A stretch of 64,000 bases of DNA from Ixodes scapularis (taxonomy: Eukaryota; Arthropoda; Arachnida; Ixodida; Ixodidae), in assembly GCF_016920785.2 (NCBI RefSeq), contig NW_024609879.1:12277145-12341144 (forward strand). The letters are read 5' to 3'. Below the pieces are notes generated by a model. The model did not search any database, was not told where the DNA came from, and was given only the letters and a program-made list of their open reading frames with translations. Made by a program: the position numbers and the translations under genes. Each line of letters opens with the position of its first letter. Positions within the stretch are counted from its first letter, which is position 1. Shown piece after piece: positions 39,790-49,658 of this stretch.

Positions 39790-40200
39790 TCAACAGCCAA
39801 GATCATGGCACAGGATCGAAGTAAGTTCGTGTTTTGTTCGTTTGGGCTAGATTATTTCCTGCGTTCAAAAGGCTTGTTATTGTCTGTAGATTGCTTGCTT
39901 TTACGAGTATTACTAATTGTGCGCGGATGGTGTTACGCGAGGCTGTTTTTCTTTTTTCCTCGATGCAGAGGCTGTCTACTCGCTTACCGCTCATTCACAC
40001 TGGAAGCGGATCCGCGTTCGCAAAGCGGTTGCAAACGCACGCGCACTTGATATTATCGCGTGCGCGTGCAATTGTACTGGATCTTTATGCAACCGCGTTC
40101 GCAACCGCTTTGCGAACGCGGATCCGCTGTGAATGAGCGGTTAAGGTCGATCAGTTGCGGCGGAACTCTTTGGGAGACGGATTGGGGGTGGGAGGGGTTG
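39790..40200 (+). other. candidate two-exon gene start, second exon hit by a MITE
   Basis: An ATG at about 39805 in a fair context is followed after five codons by GTAAGT. The next strong acceptor is a pyrimidine-rich run ending CTCGATGCAG at 39968. Joining there and leaving out the MITE at 39987-40140 continues the frame with Val-Tyr-Ser-Leu-Lys-Val-Asp-Gln-Leu-Arg-Arg, which resembles the start of a SAP domain, until a stop near 40230. It may be the 5' end of a gene carried by the 6.26-kb element. The evidence is thin: no longer coding sequence follows. Confidence 0.25.
39987..40140. mobile_element. PIF/Harbinger-type MITE, 154 bp, TTA TSD
   Basis: Ends CCGCTCATTCACA and TGTGAATGAGCGG are perfect. 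Further in, GCGGATCCGCGTTCGCAAAG pairs with its inverse. It is flanked by TTA on both sides (39984-39986, 40141-40143), the 3-bp target typical of PIF/Harbinger elements. The two arms together make up nearly the whole element. Confidence 0.85.
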
Positions 40201-42747
40201 ATTTCCTCCCTCCGCCGTATTGTTTACTGATCAGCTAGAATGTCTGGAAGAGCGCGGTGCCCCTCCATCGCCGATGCCACTCTTCGTACTTGCCTGCTGA
40301 GAGCTGGACCCGACAAAAACAGCGATTGATTGATCGAGCAAGTCCGTAGCTTTCGCCGCCCCAGTAGTCTGCAGACGCCTTCATCTTCGCAGTTAAAAAA
40401 TTGCCAAAAATTGGTGCCTCGATGAATTTACCCCGTGGTGATTAATGCATAGCATACCACTTCCGATCGCAAGAATTTGTGCCCGCAAAATAATTTTTGA
40501 CGCTGGCATTTATTCCTCGCGAAATGTCGAGCTCTAAAGATCATTTGCAGTACGCGTGTTTCATATGATCCAACGTACGTGTAACGAATTTCACACCTCC
40601 AGAAACACGCAGGCTGCTTTATATGGTGAAGCATTTTTTCTCTTCCTACTGGTGTTTTTTTTTTTTTTTGAGGCTTTGAAGTATTAATTACAAGCTTCTA
40701 GGGAAATGTACATGCATGTCCTCAATTAAGGTAGTGTCTCGCCAGTTTTTGGTATCTATATTAGTCGAATACACAAGAGTTATACGTTCAGCGCGTGTGC
40801 TTGTCTTTCTGAGCATCTGGTGTGTGATTGTTTCCCTGCACTGTCACCGTAGAATATGCAAAAATGAATAATGACATTGGCATATTTGTCATGCCAAAGC
40901 CTGTCACAATTTTTTCGAACTCTGATCTCCACGAGATCACAATACCATTGTTTCTGTTGTAGTGGCACGGCAGAGTCTATACTTGTTTTGCTCCCGTCTT
41001 TGTGAGGGGAACGCTGTAATCCGATTCTACTCAATTATGGTATACTAGATAGCACTATATTTGCAGAGATAGTCTTCGGTTTTTGTAGTTCCACCGAAAT
41101 ATATTTCAGCCTTTAAGTTACTTGTTATTTAGCATGTAAATTTACAAGCTTATCTAGATTCAAGGCAGCGAATATCTTGCTAGCACTCATGCTACGTGTT
41201 TGAAGCATATTGCGTTAACACAATTGACCCACCCTTTGATTTTTATTTGTCAGTGCCTCAAGGGAAGCAAGGAAAAGGAGTGGATCCCCGCCCCTGCCCG
41301 TTTCTATCTGGATGAGCATCGTACCGGCGTGCGGTTGTGTATCACTACTGCGTGGTGCGCGTTAAAGACCCCAGGCTAGCGGTTGTACCGCGCTGGTTAA
41401 ACTACTCTACAGCTGAGACAGCAGACGCCCACTGAGGCAAGCTAACTTCTGACTGTATAAACATACACACATTTTTTTTTTTTTTTTTTAGGTGTGGGGT
41501 TATGTAGAGAAGCTAGTGGGTTTTTCTATGGGTGGGAAGCTGTTCGAACTAAGACCAGAATGGAAAAAGCACCACCAACTTCCGCCTGGTCCCAAACAGC
41601 CACAATAATGAACACGGAATTCAGAAGAATAGTAATACGAAGGACTTACGCAGGCAGCCATACTTTGAGTTCGCAATAATATTTGATTATGATCACAAAT
41701 ATTCCTGCTTTGCTCAAGGTGGCCTAGTTTACACACCATATTGGTGATCTTTAGCGCAGCAGGAATATTTTTTTATCAGAATTAAACGTCATTGTTAACT
41801 GAACAAATGAGGCTAGTCCGTCGTGTTTTTATTCTTTTTACTTCTGTGTTCGTTATTTCATTTTTTTTCTCATGATTTAGTCCTTTTGTTTTTGTTTCTT
41901 ATGTGTTCATTATTTTATTTTTTTTATTTTTATGATGTTTTAGTTAAAGATATGATGCCCTCGTCATTTCCTAGTCCGGGAAACAGTGGTGACCTCGTCG
42001 TGTTCAAGGAGCAGTAATAGCCTTTTCATCTTGTATTGCTTCCGCGGCAAACAACGTTGTCTATGTGCATGTGTGACGTGTTTATCACACGGGAAGATTT
42101 GGCGACCAAACGGAAAAACAACGCCAGCGAGGAGCGACTGGGGGCTTTGAACATCACACGGTCGAAGAAAGGACTTCAACGACGAGGCTACCAAGCAAGC
42201 CCTTGTCAAAACTGCTGTGCTCGACCGGAGAGTTGAATCAGGACTGTGACTCTGTGAGTAGGAATCAACGACTTTGAAACTTTCGTATAGTTTACAGCTT
42301 AATTGTTGCCTTCCTTTTGTTTTATTTTAATAGGTGTCTTTGTGCTATTACATTTTAGTCCATTTTGATGTTTGTCCGTGCTATATTAAAGTTTCGTTTC
42401 TTATCATTTTTTTCTTGAATGGGGGAAGTACTTGTTTAAAGTTTTGGCGCTTTTATAAATAAAACTTTTTTTGCAAACCATATTCTTCGTCTGCTCCTTC
42501 GACAACCAATCACATCAAAGGGCTGTTTACTTTCCGACGTCGAATAATACGTTACAATCTTTCCGAGCTAGCGATCGCCTGCATTCTATATTTGTAGCAT
42601 ACATATTTGTCGGAATGACAGTTTCCGAACCAGACCAATAAGGACTGGTCAGTGGCCTATTCTGTAGATATATCTACGTAAACACGCGTTTGGCAGTGTG
42701 GGATAGCAGTAAAATGTATATTATCTGGATATTCATAGAAATGCATT
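40201..42747. other. no gene recognised; possible SINE-like core near 41.3 kb
   Basis: Interior of the 6.26-kb element. A GCGCGTTAAAGACCCCAGG word at about 41359-41377 resembles the GTTAAAGANCCC core found in several invertebrate SINEs; this is weak evidence. T-runs lie at 40656-40671 and 41472-41490. The small frames over 41494-42236 have no motif. Confidence 0.35.
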
Positions 42748-42889
42748 ATATGATCCCATGTCTGGACCTGGAAAGTATGGTACCTGCCCCATGGCAATAA
42801 TTTTCATGTGATGCTAGAAGGAGCATCACATGAAAATTGCTTTTTATGGGGTGGATACCATATTTCCCAGGCCCAAACCCGGGATCATA
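42748..42889. mobile_element. hairpin MITE, about 140 bp
   Basis: TATGATCCC...TGGACCTGGAAAGTATGGTA...TTTTCATGTGATGC is followed by 8 bp and then its imperfect inverse GCATCACATGAAAA...CCATATTTCCCAGGCC...GGGATCATA. Arms are about 65 bp. TA flanks both ends, as in Tc1/mariner-type insertions. Confidence 0.75.
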
Positions 42890-43102
42890 TAAAGCAGTCC
42901 ATATATCGCATATAAGGAATTGGGCAGATATGGTTATATAAGGAATTGGGCAGATATGGGTATATAAGGAATTGGGCAGATATGGCTTTATCAGTCCAGA
43001 TATGGCCTGAGTATACATATCTGGCCATATCTGCCCAATTCCTTATATATCCATATCTGTATTTTTTAATATAAGTCCAGATATGACATTTCTGTAAGGG
43101 AA

Positions 43103-44331
43103 ACCTCTGCATGGAAGCTATCGAACAGAAGGCACTGCAGTCATTATCTACACCACCCAAGATTTTCTTGCGGTATGTAGATGACTGCTTCTGCGTCCTG
43201 GCAAAATCTGAAGAGGACAAATTCCTCGCGCATCTCAACACCATCGAGCCTGCCGTCCAGTTCACTGTGGAGCGCGAAAAGGACGGCACCTTACCTTTCC
43301 TGGACGTGCTAGTAAAACGGCAAAAGGAACAGCTAAAATTCTCTGTATACCGAAAACCGACGCACACTGGACGCTACCTCCAGTTTCAATCCAACCACCC
43401 AGCCAATCATAAGGCGTCGGTGGTCAGGACACCGTTAACCAGGGCAAAGACCATCTGCTCATCAGAAGAGGACAAAAGAAAGGAGGAACGAACCGTCATT
43501 GCTGACCTTAAGAAAAACGGCTACACGAGCAGCTTCATCCATCGCGTTGCCCGCCGTGTAGGCCGAAACCAACGACACGTGCAGCAACAGTTAAGTGCGA
43601 ATTTCCGCCCAACCTCCCGCATCAGCGTTCCCTACATCAACGGAACAAGCGAGGCACTGGCACGTGTGCTTGCGAAAGAGGGTATCCAACTAGCGCACAA
43701 ACCTGTGTCTACTCTTGGACGACTCATGCCACGCCCAAAAGATCGCCCTGGTAAAGAAAGGGCCCAAGGCTTTGTATATAAGATTCCGTGCGAGGTTTGC
43801 GCGGCCTCATACATCGGCGGAACGAAGAACTTTAGAGAGAGAATCCGTCAACATAAAAACGACGTGCGCAAGTTCGATCACGAGCGTAGCGCGGTCGCTG
43901 AGCACTGCGACGTCAAGGACCATCGCATTGACTTCGACAACGCATGCATCGTTGACGTTGAGACAAATCCTCGAAAAAGACTGTTCCCTGAATCATGGCA
44001 CATTCAAACAACGCCACAGAACATCAACAGATCTCTAGGGGCTTTACCATCCGCCTATGTGAATGGGCTTCGTCACATTATTGAAAAAGGCAGAGCCGTA
44101 GAAGAAGAAGACCAGACACACGCCATAGATGAAAAAGAAAAGGACACACGCCGTAGAAGAAAAAGAAAAGGACACTGCTCCTCAACGGCCATAGCCGTAG
44201 TCGCCCCTGAAGAAGAGGCCGAATTGGCCTTGAAACGTTGGGTCCCTACAGAAGGGCTTGGTTGGTGTTTGAATTTTTTTAATATTAATTACTCCCAACC
44301 AGACAGATCTCTGTCAAATGTTTACTTTTAA
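43103..44331 (+). CDS. Penelope RT C-terminus plus GIY-YIG endonuclease (copy B)
   Basis: Numbering from Met at 43111 (406 codons). Arg-Tyr-Val-Asp-Asp at 21-25 is RT motif C with the two catalytic Asp. Leu-Pro-Phe-Leu-Asp at 61-65 and Tyr-Arg-Lys-Pro-Thr at 80-84 are conserved Penelope segments. A connector of about 140 basic residues leads to the GIY-YIG domain: Val-Tyr-Lys-Ile-Pro-Cys 222-227, Tyr-Ile-Gly 234-236, Arg-rich helix 242-248 and Glu-His-Cys 264-266. The zinc-like Cys pair of Penelope (Cys227, Cys230) is kept. The distal 70 residues, Glu/Lys/Arg-rich, run into the tail and its stem-loop and may be non-functional. The domain is intact by eye, but the 5' half is separated by 6.26 kb, so no full protein is expected. 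Confidence 0.85.
44207..44236 (+). ncRNA. Penelope tail stem-loop, copy B (hammerhead-like core?)
   Basis: Same arrangement as at 33976-34005: CTGAAGA, stem with GAATT loop, then GAAAC. It lies within the last part of the open frame. See the finding on Penelope tails. Confidence 0.3.
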
Positions 44332-45000
44332 ATGTTTTGATAGGGCATTTGAGTTTAGCCATTCCATTAATATATTTATATCTTCTTAGAAGACATAAAT
44401 TTCCTCATCATAATTATCGCACGGTAAAGCTAACACGGTACCATTGACATACTCATATATCTTAGACTGGAATGGCAAAATTCCTAAATCATTTACGTGA
44501 ATAATAAATAATGTGGGCCTCATAGTGCTTCCCGATGTACACCGCGCTCCACCTTATCTGTACTGCTTAGATTATTCATTTTTTTACCTACTCGCAACCT
44601 ATCCTTAAAATAGTCCTAAAAACTTATAGGACGGGCCTCTGAAGCCTAATTTATCAAGCTTATCTTGCATTAGAAAATGGTAAATATTATCGGAAGCCTT
44701 CAATAGTGTATAAACAGTGCTAGCGCAATCTTATTGTTGTGCAGTGATTCGCTAACGTAAGCTGAATAACTTTGTATTAGTGTAATAGTACTTTCTTGTT
44801 CTCGGAACCCATATTGGTTATTATTTAATGAAGGATATACGCCCCAGAAGCTAGTCAACGTAATTTGTACTCATTTCTTAATATGAGTTAAGACAGGTAG
44901 AATAGCAATTGTTCTGTAGCGTTCCAAATTGCTGATAATTTATATTTTTATAGGAAGGATTTATAAAGCTTCCACTTGGGTTTGGCGTAGTTGGTTGTAC
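44287..45000 (-). pseudogene. LINE RT palm fragment
   Basis: Minus frames, broken, read Asn-Gln-Tyr-Gly-Phe-Arg near 44820, then a motif-B-like Gly-Ser-Thr-Met-Arg-Pro-Thr-Leu-Phe-Ile-Ile-His-Val-Asn-Asp-Leu near 44500-44550. Ser-Lys-Ile-Tyr-Glu-Tyr-Val-Asn-Gly follows where the Phe/Tyr-Ala-Asp-Asp box should be, so both catalytic Asp are lost, and then Met-Glu-Trp-Leu-Asn-Ser near 44360. The pattern is CR1/Jockey. The following segment (thumb) is found at 33454-33927, same strand, on the far side of the Penelope block. Confidence 0.65.
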
Positions 45001-45599
45001 ATTGATAGACGTGCTGCGCTGCTAAGTTCTACAGAACAAACGCGTGACGAAAAATTGAAAGGAAAAGGATGATTTACTTGGAGAAGAGAAGAAACACAAC
45101 GAACACGAATGGGCGCAGACTAACAACTGTTTATTCTTTTCTTTTTTCTCCTTTTCAATGCATGAGCTTCCCCATGCGAGAGTTTGGAAAAGAACGAAAG
45201 CTATGAAATAATGATAAATGTGTTCATGAAGATGTGTGGACTTCCGATTTTTGTGGTGGTTTCCCCTTTTCTGATAAACGTTCGGTTTTTGTGGTGTGAG
45301 AGGGGACCTTGAAGCTGGTGCTTGTGTCCACCTCGTTATTCTGTGTAGTGTCTCAGCAGTTCAATTTCCTCTTCGTTCAGTGCAATGGATGGAACACTGA
45401 CACACGTGCCGTGCATCCCTGATGGCATGTGGAAGGCTTCTATGATTTCGCGCTTGTTTCTATTTTTCGTACAGTCCATGACTGATGTATTTCAAAATAG
45501 CGGTTCGCTGCTGCATCTTGAGCAATGCGCTGCTAAGATGCCAGGTGATTGCAATTGCCCACATGGATATATTTGCGTTCTCTAAGTCTGTCATTTAAC

Positions 45600-46287
45600 C
45601 CTCTCCCAGTCTGCCCGATGTATGAGTTTCCGCACGTCGATGGTATTTTGTAGACGACCCCTTCTACGCATTCTACGAACTTGCTTCTGTGCTTTACCCG
45701 ACACGACGATTGACCCGATGTGTCGCCTTCCTCTTTGTTAACCTTTTTGCACAGCCTTTTAGCTTAAAGGGGGCGGATAGGGTCACTTTGACCACGTGCG
45801 TTTCGGCGATCTTTTTCAGTCGGTGCGAAAATTTATAAATGTATGGTTTCACTACCAGTGGTATTTTGACCGGGTCTTTTTCCTCGGTTTTATGATTGCC
45901 TCTTGGTGTCAATATGCATTTTTCTATCCCAGCGACTAGCAGGAGTTCTGGGTAGCCGCTTGCTTGTAGTCGGATGATTTGCCTTTGTAGGCCTTCTGAC
46001 ATTCTGTTGTGACGAAATTTCTTTATGGCCTGCCATACGCACCCAGAGTCGACGCTCCTCTTCCCCAACTTAGTGTGCCCCGAGTCGTACGGCAGAATGC
46101 CTTTTGCCCCTCTAGTCTTGTACATCCAGCATGTATGCTTTTTCCAAATGCCATTTCGATCTCTAAGAATTGCAGCCTGCGTGTCTCCGGTGGTTAAAAT
46201 GTGAATTCTAGGCCTCTGTGCACTTTCTTGAACTTCTGCTTGACCTTTTCGCACACGAGGTCTGTCATTTTGTTCATTGGGAAACAT
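45600..46287 (-). pseudogene. Penelope 2: RT distal part and GIY-YIG domain
   Basis: The 197-codon frame 46287-45694 is out of register at its start. Near 46290 another frame reads Phe-Arg-Gln-Val-Asp-Asp-Phe-Leu-Val, the catalytic box with Gln for Tyr. From about residue 88 onward the 197-codon frame is the correct one, with Lys-Phe-Arg-His-Asn-Arg, Pro-Tyr-Ile-Tyr-Lys-Phe-Ser-His and Lys-Gly-Cys-Ala-Lys-Arg. After its stop the GIY-YIG core follows at 45600-45661: Val-Tyr-Lys-Ile-Pro-Ser-Thr-Cys-Gly-Asn-Ser-Tyr-Ile-Gly-Gln-Thr-Gly-Arg, all consensus-like. The domain then decays toward 45385. Confidence 0.75.
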
Positions 46288-46610
46288 ACCAGAAAATCGT
46301 CCACCTGTCTAAAGCACGTTGTAACTCCGATCTTCTGGAAAAAGGGCACTAGATCTCTGTCGCCTCTTGCAACGAATATGTCGCATAAGGCTGGTGCTAT
46401 GCACGTACCTATGCAAATGCACTATTTTTGCGTGTAAACACTTCCTTCATAAATGACGTGCAGGGAGCTTAAGTATGTGCGGGGAGGTAGAGGAAATCTG
46501 ATGTGCTGATCCCACTCTGCTTTTAGACGTCCATGCACTCTTCCACTGCCTCTAAGGCTCCTTGCTGTGGCACATTGTGCAAAAATGTTCCAAAAGCCGG
46601 GTGAATTCAT

Positions 46611-46830
46611 GATTGAAAAGGTTTACTCCGACTTAACATAACAAATTAATAACAAAAGGTACAGACGTTTCGCCACCTATGCAGGTGGCATCTTCAGTAT
46701 ACGTATGGTGGCATCTTCAGGTGGCATCTTCAGTATACGTACACTGAAGATGCCATCTGCATAGGTGGCGAAACGTTTGTACCTTTTGTTATTAATTTGT
46801 TATGTTAAGTCGGAGTAAACCTTTTCAATC
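46611..46830. repeat. palindrome of Penelope-tail sequence inside Penelope 2
   Basis: GATTGAAAAGGTTTACTCC at 46611 and its inverse ending at 46830 open arms of about 95 bp that are nearly identical. Toward the centre come GCCACCTATGCAGGTGGC and CTTCAG words, repeated two to three times. Read outward, each arm has CTGAAGATGCCACC...GGTGGCGAAACGT, the stem-loop pattern seen in Penelope tails. On either side the host sequence repeats GTGGCAC.TTGT (46568, 46832), which looks like a target duplication within RT motif A. Confidence 0.8.
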
Positions 46831-47932
46831 GTGGCACGTTGTAGAACATGCCTTTGACATCTTGATGGGTTGTGTTCCATTCAGGAATTCCACCACCTCA
46901 TCTGAGTTGCGTACCAGGAACGGATCATCAATTTCTAGAAGTGACAAGAGTTTCTGTAGTTCTCTTGCAATCACGTGCTGCCATGTGCCTTTGTCTTCTA
47001 CTATTACCCGGAATGGACTGCCTTCTTAGTGCGTTTTGACTGCAAAGAATGGGTTTAGGCATAGCTGACGGCTGCCCTTTACTTTCTTAGCTATCTTGGT
47101 GATGCCTAGTTCTTCACACTGTCTAGCCATTTGTACTCTGGCTTTTTTCATACACCTTTCGTTGATGTCTTTTCGTTCCTCGAAGTTTTTTAGCATGGAT
47201 TCTTTGGCTTTGTTTTTGTACATTTCCTGTTCTAAGATGACGAACTGTCCTGTCCTGTCAGCTGGCAGGAGGCTGCAGTTGTTTCTTCTAATCTAACGTA
47301 CCGTGTGGTTGGTGTTCACGCCTGGTTGCCTGGCTGTTTTTAATTTGTTGGAAACTGCTCTGATGCCGGCAGCTATGCACGCGTTTCTATCTTCTTCGGA
47401 AACCTTCCTTGCAACGTCATGCACCACACCGATCAGGTCAACAGTTTTGGCCTTAGGCTCTGCTGCATGTTTAGAGTCCTTTTTATAATGTTTTCGAGAC
47501 GTTGTCTGGGATAATTAGATCGGTCATGTTGACGAACCTATCTTTTTCGTCCTTCATTCTCTTTTTCGTTTTCGGCATGTTGTTTATACGTGCAGTCCAC
47601 TGTCTGTCGCCCTGCCTCTCCGCTATATCGATGAAGTAGTTGTGCATCAGCTTGGCTCGGGTTGGTGATAAAAAGGCTTCGCAAATGTTCCTGATGTTGG
47701 GCCTTCAACTCTCGGAGCGTAGTATTTTGCAGCAGCGCCTTGCTGTGGCCTCCCGCGGTGCCATCCTTCCGAATAGGAAAATCAAGACAGGTGCTGACAA
47801 GCCGTGTGTGAAGGCGTACGTCAGAATGCGTGCCCTGCATCTTGCATCAGCAATGAATACGATGAAGTGATGTATGCGAGCAAGAGGCGGTGATGGGAGA
47901 ACATGAAAGCCCGATGCTTTCACACGTTTGAT
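46831..47932 (-). pseudogene. Penelope 2: N-terminal RT region
   Basis: Minus frames in sequence: 47840-47538 (Leu-Arg-Glu-Leu-Lys-type helices, Lys/Arg-rich end), a broken stretch to 47290, then 47223-47026. The last carries Glu-Arg-Lys-Asp-Ile-Asn-Glu-Arg and ends Phe-Phe-Ala-Val-Lys-Thr-His (Lys-Thr-His parallels Lys-Ile-His of copy B) with a stop where Lys is expected. After this come Phe-Arg-Val-Ile-Val-Glu-Asp-Lys-Gly-Thr-Trp and, at 46860-46835, Asp-Val-Lys-Gly-Met-Phe-Tyr-Asn-Val-Pro, which is RT motif A. The element is dead but readable. Confidence 0.65.
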
Positions 47933-48046
47933 CACGCGTTTGTTCTGTAGAACTTCGCAGCGCAGCACGTCTGTCAATCGAAGGATTTATAATCGAGATA
48001 TTTATGTTCTTGGAAATACTTCCGGTATACAACATCCCATTAGTGT

Positions 48047-48175
48047 TTCGCTGTGTCTAAAGGTACGTCGGACGTACCCGGAACGAGGAGTCTAAAGGTA
48101 CGTCGGACGTATTCAGAACGAGAAGAATAAAGGTACGTCGGACGTACCCGGAGATGCGTCGGACGTAGCCACGAT
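48047..48175 (+). repeat. ACGTCGGACGTAC tandem array, left
   Basis: CTGTGTCTAAAGGTACGTCG opens three to four units of about 33-40 bp, each with GGTACGTCGGACGTA followed by CCCGGAACGAG-type spacers. The same array lies inverted at 56478-56588, where it opens with the same CGCTGTGTCTAAA. The two may be ends of one 8.5-kb element or two separate short elements. Confidence 0.7.
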
Positions 48176-49658
48176 GGGGAAGGGTCGTATCACAGCGGTC
48201 CATAACGTGCATTACTGAGACGCGCCTGGCATTTTTCATTCCATCTTTATTCCTCATTGCTACCGCAATTAGTCCCTTTTAAGCACTTTTTTTCTTTTCA
48301 CACCCACCGTGTTAAAGGAGGGGAGGGGAGTGCGAGTGTTTACATTCGTGGAATGCTCCGAAATTACAATATTTGTGCAAAAAATATCAATTGATTATAA
48401 GAAATTCATCAGATGAATGCCAGAGAATAAATACAACCAACCCCGGAGAGAATCCGCCTGCTCGATATCAATTCTCACCCCGCACCACGGTAAAAGTTGC
48501 TCTCACTACGACTCGGCGAGTCCTCGGTGGCCCCGTCCAGTTAGCTCTATACAAACTCACGGATTTTCTTCTCAAGTTCCGGATGTCAACTTTTGCATTA
48601 ATGCGCGGTCTGGTACACTTTTCACGGGTCGCGGCGCCCTTGAATGCATACTCCCGCTGTCTTCTCCACCGTATAACAAGGTATTGCAGAAGTTCTGCAG
48701 TGCCGTGGTTCCCGCTGTCGTTTTGCGTACGTGATCACCGTTTGCTCTAACTTCACTGTGCGCAAAGTCCCTTTCGCACGCATGGTGAACTATAAAGTTC
48801 TGAACTCCTGAACAAATGGCCTGAAGTTCGCAAAGAGACAAAAGAAGGAGGCGCGCTTGCGAGTAAGACGACGGAGTCGAACAAACGACGACGAAACAAA
48901 AACAGAGAACACAATGACTTAGTTGTGTTCTTATTCTAACGCGCCTGCTCGGTAGCGCAAGAGCCGTTATGTGCCGCCCTTTACCAACTGATGACGAAGC
49001 CGAGTGCTGGAGACCCAAAAGGTGGTGTGCTGCCGGCACGTAAAGGTGGACACAAAACTAAAAGTGTGGATAAATCGTGCAAAGATAAGGTGAAGAGAAA
49101 CAAGCGACGATTCAGACGCTCAGCCTTAATGGTGAGCAGATTTTGCATGTCTCCGAACCTTAATTTTGTAATGCGAGGCCGAGATTCCGAGACATTCGGG
49201 CTAGTTTCAAAACTTGCCACCAAGCCGCGCTCAAAGACCGACCTGCAGAATATTTTTCAACCAGGGAAAAAGTTTCCCTCGCGACACTTCCCATTTCCTT
49301 CTCTCCCACTCTTAACTTGACGGCGAGGGTACTCCTTTTGTTGCTGCATCTCGGGGCCGGAGAAGCCAAGCTATGCGCAAAATGGGCGATTTGCGGCGGG
49401 GGGCAAAGCGACCCGTTTCCTTCGGCGATACCAGAGAAGCACCCGAATCCCAACTCTTACTTTCGCAGCGTTTCAGAGCCTAGTCTCTCGGTCTTGTCTC
49501 TGAATTTTTGTTTTGTTTTGGAATAAGCATATTTATAGGCTGCTTGGCTACTCCGAGCATTTGATTACTTCTGCCGTCCATGTACATTGACCCAAGGCCA
49601 TGTGAGGTTGGGCATAAGCCAAGAGCCATCGTTTAGAAACCGTGGAGTTTGAAAGAAG
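48176..49658. other. no gene recognised
   Basis: Plus and minus frames between 48373 and 49526 overlap heavily and have no family motif. No introns or splice-bounded coding stretch could be argued. Confidence 0.4.

Larger units (their letters stand above)
36844..43100. mobile_element. 6.26-kb DNA element with CCCTTACAG termini
   Basis: The two ends are perfect 20-bp inverted repeats: CCCTTACAGAAATGTCATAT at 36844 and its reverse complement ending at 43100. It is flanked by AA on each side (36842-36843, 43101-43102), and removing the element plus one AA restores the Penelope frame. Subterminal DNA at both ends is packed with ATATGG/CCATAT words, with GGCAGATATGG found at both ends. The interior holds tandem repeats, a tRNA-like unit, a MITE, a foldback and one possible exon pair, but no recognised transposase. 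No known superfamily was matched; it shares the CCCT start and a 2-bp duplication with the CCCTATTG elements. Confidence 0.82.
36243..44286 (+). mobile_element. Penelope copy B, interrupted by a 6.26-kb element
   Basis: The RT half (36243-36843) and the RT/GIY-YIG half with tail (43103-44286) join in frame once the insert is left out. The 5' end is truncated within the RT N-terminal region and abuts inverted copy A. The 3' end, after the stem-loop and an AT-rich stretch, meets LINE sequence at about 44287. With copies A and B at high identity, the insertion is relatively young. Confidence 0.88.
45001..47978 (-). mobile_element. Penelope-like element 2 with inverted terminal blocks
   Basis: ATTGATAGACGTGCTGCGCT...ACAGAACAAACGCGTGA at 45001-45047 recurs inverted at 47933-47978, bounding the element. 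Between them the minus strand encodes a Penelope RT and GIY-YIG in broken frames. It is a different family from copies A/B. Penelope elements are known to be flanked by direct or inverted terminal segments. A palindrome at 46611-46830 splits RT motif A. Confidence 0.75.

Noticed and set aside
35485..44331. GIY-YIG domains as homing endonucleases or UvrC-like repair genes
   Set aside because: They are fused to or adjacent to Penelope reverse transcriptase motifs and tails, so they belong to retroelements.
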